From positions 1 to 32,079 of the forward strand of contig JAKIUO010000010.1 in assembly GCA_021647535.1 (NCBI GenBank): a stretch of 32,079 nt of DNA, written 5' to 3'. The notes under the pieces were generated by a model. The model worked only from the letters and a program-made list of their open reading frames with translations. It was not told where the DNA came from and made no database searches. Both the position numbers and the translations under genes were made by a program. Positions 7,964 through 14,995 of the stretch are shown here, piece after piece (within the stretch, counting starts at the first letter, position 1; every line of letters starts with the position of its first letter). This stretch comes from Hyphomicrobiaceae bacterium. GTDB taxonomy: Bacteria; Pseudomonadota; Alphaproteobacteria; Rhizobiales; JAKIUO01.

Positions 7964-8533
7964 TTATTTGTGTTCCGTGTAGCGGGCTTTTACACCGGTC
8001 ATCATGGAGCGAATGAGGTTTTCGTGGTTCTCACGACTGGCAAACAGAACCCCCGCCACATGCAAAAAGATCAGGAACAGAATCAGACTGGACAAAAATT
8101 CATGCAGCTCACCAATCCACTTCATTCCCATAAAGGGAGCTGAAACCATCATTATGCCAGACACGGTTAAGAGGCTAATGGATACGAGCAAGACAATCAC
8201 CATAGATCCGCCCGCTGGATTATGGCCGATATAACGTTTGGCACGCCCGAGCAGGCTGTTGCGCAGATAGTCTATAATAACAGACGGCCTGTAAATAAAA
8301 CTGGAAAACCGGGCATATTTTGTACCGACAAGGCCCCATATGAGGCGAAAGGCGATGAGCCCGCCCACCATATAGCCTGAAATTTCGTGAAGGCGATCCC
8401 ATTCCTCAGCACTTAGCCAAGCGATGGCAAACAGTAGAACCAATGACCAGTGGAAGAAGCGAACCGCTATATCCCAAACCTTGATATGTCCTGACAGATT
8501 GTTATCTTCTGCCTTTCCTTTTGAAACACTCAT
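7964..8533 (-). CDS. Cytochrome b561-type membrane cytochrome b
   Basis: The 189-residue integral membrane protein has four predicted helices: about 20-38 (FHWSLVLLFAIAWLSA), 48-70, 105-127 and 140-165. Candidate haem-ligand histidines are in RFFHWSLV, LHEISGY, GELHEFLS and FLHVAGV. This is the di-haem b-type cytochrome plan found in hydrogenase-linked and b561 proteins, moving electrons between the quinone pool and a periplasmic partner. ATG at 8533 lies 2 bases after the stop of the upstream PepSY-like gene (TGATTATG), so translation is coupled. A GTG two codons further upstream is less likely. It is co-transcribed with the PepSY-like gene and divergent from a two-component system that plausibly controls it. 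Confidence 0.85.
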   Translation of the reverse strand: MSVSKGKAEDNNLSGHIKVWDIAVRFFHWSLVLLFAIAWLSAEEWDRLHEISGYMVGGLIAFRLIWGLVGTKYARFSSFIYRPSVIIDYLRNSLLGRAKRYIGHNPAGGSMVIVLLVSISLLTVSGIMMVSAPFMGMKWIGELHEFLSSLILFLIFLHVAGVLFASRENHENLIRSMMTGVKARYTEHK

Positions 8534-8535
8534 AA

Positions 8536-8721
8536 TCACGATTTCTTTATTGTTTTTATGACTTCACCGCTTAACGGGTGTATGCAGATTTCAAAAAGAT
8601 GATTGCCTTTTATAGCTAGTTTCGTCATCCATGTACTATTGAGGTCTGTATTTTTTGCATATAAAGAGGCAGAAAACGACAATATAACAGAAGTTGTCAG
8701 GATAAGATTTAGACTGTCCAT
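8536..8721 (-). CDS. Small secreted PepSY-like protein
   Basis: The 61-residue protein has a signal peptide (MDSLNLILTTSVILSFSASLYA). The mature part of about 39 residues ends in KGNHLFEICIHPLSGEVIKTIKK, which resembles the second half of a PepSY domain (strand pair followed by a conserved x-SGEV turn). It is shorter than a full PepSY domain, so it may be truncated or a minimal form. GGAG sits 9 bases before the ATG, and a good promoter lies about 45 bases further upstream, which argues that it is a real gene. PepSY proteins commonly neighbour b-type cytochromes and two-component systems. Its biochemical role is unknown. Confidence 0.65.
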   Translation of the reverse strand: MDSLNLILTTSVILSFSASLYAKNTDLNSTWMTKLAIKGNHLFEICIHPLSGEVIKTIKKS

Positions 8722-8764
8722 GGATAGGCTCTCCAGTTGATACGTCTACGCATCCTTATGCGAT

Positions 8765-8793
8765 AAAATACCCTAGAGAATGGTGCATAACAA
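8765..8793 (-). promoter_or_regulatory. Promoter of the PepSY-like/cytochrome b561 operon
   Basis: On the minus strand, TTGTTA (8793-8788) and TATTTT (8770-8765) are 17 bases apart. Just downstream, CGCAT-CCTT-ATGCG (8749-8762) is a small dyad that could bind the divergently encoded response regulator. Both points are inferred from sequence pattern only. Confidence 0.45.
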
Positions 8794-8818
8794 ACTCCTG
8801 GCCCATTTTTTCAGGATT

Positions 8819-8846
8819 TTGTCATCTTCGACCTCCTATATATAAT
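8819..8846 (+). promoter_or_regulatory. Promoter for the PepSY/response regulator/kinase operon
   Basis: TTGTCA (8819-8824) and TATAAT (8841-8846) are separated by 16 bases, with five and six matches to consensus. Transcription would start near 8853, just before the ATG at 8859, leaving almost no leader for the frameshifted PepSY gene. Confidence 0.55.
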
Positions 8847-8858
8847 TAAATGAGTACA

Positions 8859-9188
8859 ATGACAAAATATAGTCATATCAATCTTCTTTTTATCTCTTAC
8901 CAGTATCGAGCTGGTTATTTCCCCTGCTTTTACTGGCGTAGACAAGAATCGCGTTGAAGTTGAAGAGTTAAATGGGGATCACGAAAAGAGCCGGACACAC
9001 TGGTATTCGAGAGAGAATATCCCTGCTGTGGGGATTAAATGTGCCCGACGCGACCATAAACCGAGTGTAAAAACAATAAAGACCGACCGGTTTACGAGAT
9101 CAAATATATCATTCCTGTCGGGGTTGTTCTGGCAACCTACATCAATGCCCGCACCAGAAAAGTCTTCAAGGAAGAACAATATTTATGA
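8859..9188 (+). pseudogene. Frameshifted PepSY-domain gene upstream of the response regulator
   Basis: No single frame is open, but the pieces read as one secreted PepSY protein. ATG at 8859 opens with MTKYSHINLL. After a shift near the T run at 8886-8890, the frame starting at 8881 reads LVISPAFTGVDKNRVEV and then HWYSRENIPAVGIKC. After a second shift near 9080-9090 the first frame resumes with RPVYEIKYIIPVGVV and YINARTRKVFKEEQYL and stops at 9186-9188. The W-x-x-R-E opening, the xYEIK strand and the NARTxKV end match the PepSY_2 type. The stop overlaps the regulator start (ATGA). The two shifts are of opposite sign. Either the gene is dead or the two indels are sequencing errors. Confidence 0.6.
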
Positions 9189-9850
9189 AAATTTTATTGG
9201 CCGAAGATGACAGTCGAATTGTCCGTGATGTTGGTGAAACCCTGACAGGTGCCGGGTATGTTGTCGAATATGAAAGTAATGGTAAAGAAGTCTGGTTTCT
9301 TGGGGATACGAATGATTATGCTGCTATTGTTCTGGACTTGGGATTACCAGGCATGGACGGCCTGACGATCTTGAAAAAATGGCGTGACAACGGTTGCACG
9401 ACCCCTATACTTGTACTGACAGCCCGTGGCACCTGGAGCGAACGTGTGGAGGGGATTGATGCGGGCGCTGATGACTATTTGCCTAAACCTTTCGAGATGG
9501 ATGAGCTTCTGGCGCGCCTGCGTTGTATCATCCGTCGCTCCACGGGACACGGGGCGCCAACGATCACTGTTGGCGGACTGAAACTTGACCCTAAACAGAT
9601 GCGCGTTTCAGTGGGGGGTATCCCCAAGACATTGACGCCGCAGGAATATCGCCTTTTGTCTTATCTCATGCACCATAATGACCGGGTCGTTCCTCAGCAC
9701 GAGCTGGCGGAGCAGTTGCAGGGTGATCACGAACAACGGGCTTCCAATGCCATTGGGGTTCTGGTTGGACGGTTACGTCGAAAGCTTGGAAAAAATTTAA
9801 TTGAGACCCGCCGTGGTTTTGGCTACATCATTGGCTCAGCGCAATCATGA
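9185..9850 (+). CDS. OmpR/PhoB-family response regulator
   Basis: The 221-residue regulator has a receiver domain (1 to about 115) with the acidic pair Asp8/Asp9, phosphate-accepting Asp51 (LDLGLPGMDG), Thr79 and Lys101 (YLPKPF). A winged-helix DNA-binding domain (about 125-218) follows, with LTPQEYRLLSYLMHH and the recognition region ASNAIGVLVGRLRRKLG, then the wing ETRRGFGYII. It is closest in plan to the PhoP/QseB group. AAGGAAG about 9 bases before the ATG is the ribosome site. It overlaps the kinase gene by 4 bases (ATGA). The divergent PepSY/cytochrome b operon is the obvious candidate target. Confidence 0.93.
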   Translation: MKILLAEDDSRIVRDVGETLTGAGYVVEYESNGKEVWFLGDTNDYAAIVLDLGLPGMDGLTILKKWRDNGCTTPILVLTARGTWSERVEGIDAGADDYLPKPFEMDELLARLRCIIRRSTGHGAPTITVGGLKLDPKQMRVSVGGIPKTLTPQEYRLLSYLMHHNDRVVPQHELAEQLQGDHEQRASNAIGVLVGRLRRKLGKNLIETRRGFGYIIGSAQS

Positions 9851-11202
9851 AGGCGCCGTCTGTCAAAATGCGTCTGCTGGTGGCCGGGGGATTGGTCATC
9901 GTGCTGGTGCTTGGTCTGAGCGGATTTGGTATGACCTGGTTGTTCAAAAGACATGTTGAACGGCGTATTGGTGCAGAGCTTGATACATATATTACTCATA
10001 TCGCTTCACGTCTGATGTTTGAGGCCAACAATCAGCCACACATCAATAATCAACTGGCAGACCCGCGATTTGGTAAAATCTATAGTGGGCTTTACTGGCA
10101 GGCGGATAATGAAACGAGTGGCCTCTCTACACGCTCGCGCTCACTTTGGGATTTACGTCTGGCGCTGCCTGATGATTTGCCCGCTATTAACAAAGTCGAT
10201 ATTCATGTAATTGGCGGGCCGCTGCAAACAAGGCTGCTGGTGCATGAGCGACGCTTGCGGTTTACCTCAAGAAGCGGCGAGCAAATTGTCAGGCTAAGCG
10301 CCGCTATTGATCTGGCTGAACTCGAATTGTCCGCTTCTGAGTTTGCCGAAGATGTAGGTATTATATTGCTTTTGCTCGGTTGTTTTCTTTTACTGGCCGG
10401 GTGGGTGCAGATCAGGGTCGGACTAGATCCGTTGGCGCTCGTGCAACAGTCGATTGTCGCGATCCGCAGTGGAAAAATCAGACGCATCGGTAATGATATG
10501 CCGCGCGAAGTGGCGCCTTTGTGCGATGAAGTCAACCGGCTTTTGGAAGCGCAAGAAGCCTCCATTGAGCGGGCGCGCCATCGCGCTTGCGACCTGGCGC
10601 ATGGCTTTAAAACGCCGCTCACAGCCTTAAATGCCGATATCAGGGGCTTGCGCGAGAAGGGAGAACACAAACTGGCGAGCAATATTGCTGCCATTTCCTT
10701 GCAAATGCAAAGGCAGATCGAACGGGAGCTGACGCGCACCCGCATAAGAGACTTCAACAAGATTTACCCTTGCCGGATCCGGCCCGTTATTACGGCCATT
10801 GCCGATACATTGAAACGCACCCCGCAAGGAGAATTTAAAACGATTGAAATCCTCTGTCCTGCTTCTTTCGAAGTGCGTGTTGATGCGAATGATCTGACTG
10901 AGCTGCTGGGCAACTTGATGGAAAATGCCGTCAAACATGCGAAGGACAAGATCACAGTTAAAGTTGAGAAAAAACATAGCAAAGCCCGTATCGAGATTGA
11001 TGATGATGGGGACGGTATTTCCAGCCCCTTTTATGAAATTGCCAAAAAGCGCGGTGTCCGACTTGATCAAACGGCAACGGGTAGCGGCCTTGGCCTGGCT
11101 ATCGTTAGCGATATTCTGGAAGTCTATGGTGAGAAACTTGAACTGGGTCTGTCAGAAATGAACGGCCTGCAAGCCCGCTTCTCACTGCCTTTACCTTTGT
11201 GA
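9847..11202 (+). CDS. Membrane sensor histidine kinase (PhoQ-like plan)
   Basis: The 451-residue kinase has a first membrane helix at about 9-33 and a periplasmic sensor of about 130 residues. The second helix is at about 168-187 (VGIILLLLGCFLLLAGWVQI), followed by a HAMP-like linker. The phospho-acceptor is His252 in the motif LAHGFKTPLTAL. The ATP domain has the N box GNLMENAVKHA (Asn356/Asn360), G1 DDDGDG (385-390) and G2 TGSGLGLAIV (411-420). It pairs with the overlapping upstream regulator. The H-box form and short linker resemble PhoQ-type kinases; the stimulus is unknown. The gene is convergent with trkH across 30 bases. Confidence 0.93.
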   Translation: MKAPSVKMRLLVAGGLVIVLVLGLSGFGMTWLFKRHVERRIGAELDTYITHIASRLMFEANNQPHINNQLADPRFGKIYSGLYWQADNETSGLSTRSRSLWDLRLALPDDLPAINKVDIHVIGGPLQTRLLVHERRLRFTSRSGEQIVRLSAAIDLAELELSASEFAEDVGIILLLLGCFLLLAGWVQIRVGLDPLALVQQSIVAIRSGKIRRIGNDMPREVAPLCDEVNRLLEAQEASIERARHRACDLAHGFKTPLTALNADIRGLREKGEHKLASNIAAISLQMQRQIERELTRTRIRDFNKIYPCRIRPVITAIADTLKRTPQGEFKTIEILCPASFEVRVDANDLTELLGNLMENAVKHAKDKITVKVEKKHSKARIEIDDDGDGISSPFYEIAKKRGVRLDQTATGSGLGLAIVSDILEVYGEKLELGLSEMNGLQARFSLPLPL

Positions 11203-11232
11203 CGGCTGCTCTTTAGCAAAGCTTGCTGCTCG

Positions 11233-12681
11233 TCAGGCATACCAGAAGGAGGGCAGGAAAAACACCAGAATGGTGAAGATCTCCAACCGTCCCAATATCA
11301 TGGCGTAAGACAATATCCATTTTACGGAATCAGACAAAGACGCAAAATTTCCGGCTGGTCCCACCAGATTGCCGAGCCCTGGACCGACATTGGCCATGCT
11401 GGTGCCGGTTGCTGACATGGCCGTGATGAGGTCAAGCCCGAGAAAATTCAGCAGGGCGGATATAAGCAGGAAGCTAACGACAAACAAAAAGAAAAACCCC
11501 ATCACAGAATTGACGGCGCTGTCTGACAGGGTGCGCCCATTATAGCGCTGTAAAAAGACACCATTGGGGTAGAGGAGTTCACGGGCGCGGTTGCGCAGGC
11601 TGATGGAAATGATCTGGAAACGAAAAACTTTCATGCCACAAGAGGTCGAGCCGGAGCAGCCACCAATAAAGGTGACGATGAAAAACAGCGTGATGGCAAA
11701 TATACCCCATCGGCTATAGTCAACTGTGGTAAAGCCGGTGCCGGTCATCAAGGAAATAACGGAAAAGGTCGCATCGCGCAGCTCCAGCAGTCCGGGCTCA
11801 TGGCCGCCGGTGGCCTGTGACAGCCAGGCCAGAAATGTGGCGCCAGCGGCAATGATAAAAAAACCATGCACCTGTTTGTCGCGCAAAAGATCCGATGGAT
11901 GCCCTTGCAAAAAACGCACATAGAGCAGGAAGGGCAGGCTGCCAAGGATCATGAACAAGATACAGATGAGTTCAATCGGCAGGCTGTCAAAATGGCCCAG
12001 TGAAGCGTCATGATTGGACATGCCGCCCGTCGCTACAGTGGTCATGGCATGTACGACGGCATCAAATTTGCTCATGCCCGCCAGATAAAAGAAAACGGCG
12101 CAGATAATGGTCAAGGCAACATAAACCGCGCTCAGCGCTCTGGAAATCTGTGTTGCTCTTGGTAGGATTTTTTCCGCTGTATCAAAGGCTTCGACCTTGA
12201 AGAGCTGCATACCGCCAACCTTGAGGATGGGCAGTACGGCAATCGCCATGACAATCACCCCAAGGCCCCCCAGCCATTGCAGCTCGCCGCGCCACAGCAA
12301 CAGGCCGGGCGGGGCTTTGTCGAGCCCTGAAATAACCGTCGCCCCAGTCGTCGTGATGGCCGACATGGTTTCAAAATAAGCGTCTGTATAGCTGAGATGC
12401 AGGGAGGAAAGCATAAAGGGAAGGGCGCCAAAAGCGGTCAGCACAATCCATGCGCCAGCCGTCATCAAAAAAGCCTGTCGGATGGAAATATTGGCGCTTC
12501 CGCCTCGTGTGGCGATGTGGATGGAGAGGCCGACAAATACCGTAAAGAGCGAGGAAGCTGCAAAAACCTGCCAGTCATCAATCCCAAGGGAGAGGTCATA
12601 AATAGCCGGAACCATCTCGGCACAACCAAGTGTTGCAACCAGAGTACCAATCACCAGTAAAACAGGGCGTAGATTGATCAT
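11233..12681 (-). CDS. trkH: TrkH-family potassium uptake membrane protein
   Basis: The 482-residue channel-like protein has the four pore repeats of the Trk/Ktr family. The filter loops are visible in order: AITTTGATVISG, TTVATGGMSNHD, SLMTGTGFTTVD and TSMANVGPGLGNL. Each carries the conserved Gly of the K+ filter. FIGGCSGSTSCGMKVFRF is the conserved cytoplasmic turn after pore 3. It would work with a cytoplasmic NAD-binding TrkA partner, which is not in this window. The start ATG has only a weak ribosome site. The gene is divergent from the toxin-antitoxin-like fusion. Confidence 0.93.
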   Translation of the reverse strand: MINLRPVLLVIGTLVATLGCAEMVPAIYDLSLGIDDWQVFAASSLFTVFVGLSIHIATRGGSANISIRQAFLMTAGAWIVLTAFGALPFMLSSLHLSYTDAYFETMSAITTTGATVISGLDKAPPGLLLWRGELQWLGGLGVIVMAIAVLPILKVGGMQLFKVEAFDTAEKILPRATQISRALSAVYVALTIICAVFFYLAGMSKFDAVVHAMTTVATGGMSNHDASLGHFDSLPIELICILFMILGSLPFLLYVRFLQGHPSDLLRDKQVHGFFIIAAGATFLAWLSQATGGHEPGLLELRDATFSVISLMTGTGFTTVDYSRWGIFAITLFFIVTFIGGCSGSTSCGMKVFRFQIISISLRNRARELLYPNGVFLQRYNGRTLSDSAVNSVMGFFFLFVVSFLLISALLNFLGLDLITAMSATGTSMANVGPGLGNLVGPAGNFASLSDSVKWILSYAMILGRLEIFTILVFFLPSFWYA

Positions 12682-12800
12682 AAGCGGGCTCGATTATCAG
12701 ATCATCCAATGGGTATGATATTTGAAACATTGACTAAATCATACAAGGGTTCAAGGTCTGGCGCGCCATTATATTGTCACACCATGCCAAACGACTTGTC

Positions 12801-12866
12801 CTTTCGAAAGCCCCTGAGACGGTTTGTAGCAAGATGATCGCCTGTTTTTATCTGGTGCAGGGGCTT
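12801..12866. promoter_or_regulatory. Palindromes upstream of the toxin-antitoxin-like fusion gene
   Basis: CTTTCGAAAG (12801-12810) is a perfect 10-bp palindrome. Overlapping it, AAGCCCCTG (12808-12816) and CAGGGGCTT (12858-12866) form a perfect 9-bp inverted repeat with 41 bases between. Both lie within 120 bases upstream of the gene at 12918, where autoregulatory operators of toxin-antitoxin systems usually sit. A binding role is only inferred. Confidence 0.3.
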
Positions 12867-12917
12867 GTTCAGGCGTATTTTGATGAAATCAGCATTTGAT
12901 CAAAAGAGGGAACCATC

Positions 12918-13421
12918 ATGAGCGATATTGTCGATAAGGCTGTCCAGGCGTTAATGTCTTTGTCCAAAGTCGAACGTGACCGCATTGCCTATGAAATTAT
13001 CGAGCGGATCGATGATAAAAGCGAATGGGATCAGCTCGTGTCTTCCATGGCCTCGCAAAACTGGTTGCAAGGGGCTGCGGAGAAAACGCTGAAAGCCTAC
13101 CAAAAACAGCAAACGCGGTTGTCTTACCACCTCATTTCCCTGCCTTCTGAAGAATATCTGCGCGAAGAAAGCTATTGGGCCAACTATGATGAACTGCCAA
13201 GCGATATTCGCAAGCTGGCAGAAAAAAACTACAAGCTATGGAAAGAAAGCCCTTCTGATCCGAGCCTGCGCTTTAAAAAAGTTCAGGAAGAACTGCCGAT
13301 CTTTTCCTTCCGTGTCGGGCTCAAATATCGCACGCTTGGGGTGCAGACAGATGATAAAAAAATCGCCTGGTTCTGGATTGGCTCCTTTGAGCAATATCGT
13401 GAGCTGATTGCTGCTAGCTGA
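12918..13421 (+). CDS. Single-ORF fusion: antitoxin-like N-half and RelE/ParE-toxin-like C-half
   Basis: The protein has 167 residues. Residues 1 to about 65 (IVDKAVQALMSLSKVERD, RIAYEIIERIDDKSEWDQLV, WLQGAAEKTLKAYQ) look like the short helical antitoxins that precede RelE/ParE toxins. Residues about 85-165 follow the toxin plan: YWANYDELPSDIRKLAEKNY, LWKESPSDPSLRFKKV, FSFRVGLKYRTLGV, and IAWFWIGSFEQYRELI. The Arg in FRVGLKYR and the WFWIG strand are the usual core. In known systems these are two genes; here no stop or second ribosome site separates them. AGAGGGA precedes the ATG. It could be a self-neutralised toxin or a tethered pair; no partner gene lies beside it. Confidence 0.75.
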   Translation: MSDIVDKAVQALMSLSKVERDRIAYEIIERIDDKSEWDQLVSSMASQNWLQGAAEKTLKAYQKQQTRLSYHLISLPSEEYLREESYWANYDELPSDIRKLAEKNYKLWKESPSDPSLRFKKVQEELPIFSFRVGLKYRTLGVQTDDKKIAWFWIGSFEQYRELIAAS

Positions 13422-13464
13422 AATGCTTTAGAGCATTTTGCGGGGGGCCTCTTCCTGAAATATT

Positions 13465-13684
13465 GGGGTTACGCCCCATTGGCGCTAGGTTTAGCATCTG
13501 CTCGCTACGCGAATGGGCTATCGCCCATACCCATTCGGGGAAAGCATCCCCGAACCCCTGCTTTTTTTACAATTAAATGATAAAAAAAGGTGGGTTTGGG
13601 AGGTTTCCTCCCAAGCGGGTTTGGGCAGCAGCCCGATTGCGCAGCAAGTTTGTCCGTAACTTAGCGCCTATGGGGCAGAGCCCC
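13465..13684. repeat. Intergenic palindromic hairpin-chain element, copy C (extended)
   Basis: The core left arm has TCGC-TAC-GCGA (13502-13512), ATGGGC-TATC-GCCCAT (13513-13528) and TTCGGGGA/TCCCCGAA (13534-13541/13547-13554). The centre is A/T-rich (13561-13589). The right arm has TTGGGAGG-TTT-CCTCCCAA (13596-13614), GGGC-AGCA-GCCC (13623-13634) and TTGC-GCA-GCAA (13637-13647). Unlike other copies, the palindrome continues outward: 13465-13493 is largely the reverse complement of 13653-13684, bringing it to about 220 bp. It fills the gap between two convergent genes (3' ends at 13421 and 13719). Confidence 0.87.
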
Positions 13685-13718
13685 TCATTTTAACGGTTGC
13701 GCCATACCAACTGTGTGG

Positions 13719-14978
13719 TCATTTCTTGGGCGGGGTGATGCGCAGGGCGGGGATCGGGTTGCGTTTGCGGCGCAGCACTTCGAACATGAAATTCCGGTAG
13801 GTGAAGCGCTGGCCAGGTTCGGGGATGGTCTGGGCGTTGTGGATGACGAGGCCGGCAATGGTGATGGCATCGACTTCAGGCAGGTTCCAGTCAAACTGAC
13901 GGTTGAGGTCGCGGATTGGTACAGGGCCATCGACATTAATGGTGCCATCGGCCTGTGGGCGAATGCCGGTATCCTCATTGTCATGTTCATCAAGAATATC
14001 GCCGACGATTTCTTCCAGTATATCTTCCAGCGTGACCAGTCCCTGCACTTCGCCATATTCATCGACGACCAGCGCAAAATGCTTCTTTTTGCGTAAAAAG
14101 GCGGCGAGCTGGTCTTTCAGGGAGGTGGTTTCGGGCACAAACCACGGGTCAATGGTCATGCTGGCAATGTCAATTTTCGAGATATCTCCCTTGGCTTTTG
14201 TATAGGCGCGCACCAGATCCTTGACGTGTAATATACCGATAATGTTTTCGGGTTCGTCGCGCCATAAAGGCAAGCGCGTGAACGGGCTTTTCATGGCTTC
14301 ATCCATGAGTTTTTCGATCGTTTCATCAATATTGAAGGTCAACATTTTGGTGCGATGGATCATCACATCTTCCATATCGAGGGCTTTCAGATCGAGAATA
14401 CCGCCGAGCATATCGCGATCATGTTTGACCACAGTCCCTTCCTTGTGGTGAAGATCAATGGCGCCGCGCAGCTCTTCATGGGCATCGGTTGTTTTTTCTT
14501 GCGTTGGCACAAAACGATCAAGGATGCTCTTGACAATTTTTTCGACAGTTGAGGAGATGGGGCCGAACAAAACAACCAGCGGCAGGAACAGCCCCGCCAC
14601 TTTGAGCGCGACTTTGTCGGGGTTTTTCAAGGCATATGTTTTGGGCAGCACTTCGGAAAAAACCACCACAAGCGCGGTCATGATGATGGTGGCATAAACA
14701 ACTCCGGCGGCACCAAACAGGCTCATGAACAGGCTGGTGGTGAGGGCAGAAGCGAGGATATTGACGAGGTTGTTGCCCAGCAAAATGGTGCCGATCAGGC
14801 GCTCTTGCGCGTTGATCAGCCGATTGACCTGGCTGGCTTTTTTATTGCCATCTTTTTCCAGCCTGTGCATTCGCGCCCGTGATACGGCGGTGAGGGCTGT
14901 TTCCGAGCCTGAAAAAAACCCGGAAACAAGAAGCAAGGCAAGGATTGCCAGGCCGGTGAGCAGCAGATCTATGGTCAT
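13719..14978 (-). CDS. CNNM/CorC (HlyC/CorC) family transporter-like protein
   Basis: The 419-residue protein begins with a DUF21/CNNM membrane domain (about 1-180; GFFSGSETALTAVSRARMHRL and GNNLVNILASALTTSL are typical). Two CBS domains follow (about 205-325; MIHRTKMLTFNIDETIEKLM, then IDPWFVPETTSLKDQLAAFL and FALVVDEYGEVQGLVTLED). It ends with a CorC/HlyC C-terminal domain (about 340-410; VDGPVPIRDLNRQFDWNLP). Members are linked to magnesium/cobalt efflux or Mg homeostasis, with nucleotide sensing by the CBS pair. A GTG at 15008 would lengthen it but overlaps aroB. ATG at 14978 lies 17 bases past the aroB stop and is preferred. It is the last gene of the aroK-aroB operon; downstream lies palindromic element C. 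Confidence 0.92.
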   Translation of the reverse strand: MTIDLLLTGLAILALLLVSGFFSGSETALTAVSRARMHRLEKDGNKKASQVNRLINAQERLIGTILLGNNLVNILASALTTSLFMSLFGAAGVVYATIIMTALVVVFSEVLPKTYALKNPDKVALKVAGLFLPLVVLFGPISSTVEKIVKSILDRFVPTQEKTTDAHEELRGAIDLHHKEGTVVKHDRDMLGGILDLKALDMEDVMIHRTKMLTFNIDETIEKLMDEAMKSPFTRLPLWRDEPENIIGILHVKDLVRAYTKAKGDISKIDIASMTIDPWFVPETTSLKDQLAAFLRKKKHFALVVDEYGEVQGLVTLEDILEEIVGDILDEHDNEDTGIRPQADGTINVDGPVPIRDLNRQFDWNLPEVDAITIAGLVIHNAQTIPEPGQRFTYRNFMFEVLRRKRNPIPALRITPPKK

Positions 14979-14995
14979 GAGTTCCGTTTCAATAT

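Noticed and set aside
8979..9179. Minus-strand 66-codon ORF between the divergent operons
   Set aside because: It is the antisense of the frameshifted PepSY gene, which explains the stretch better.
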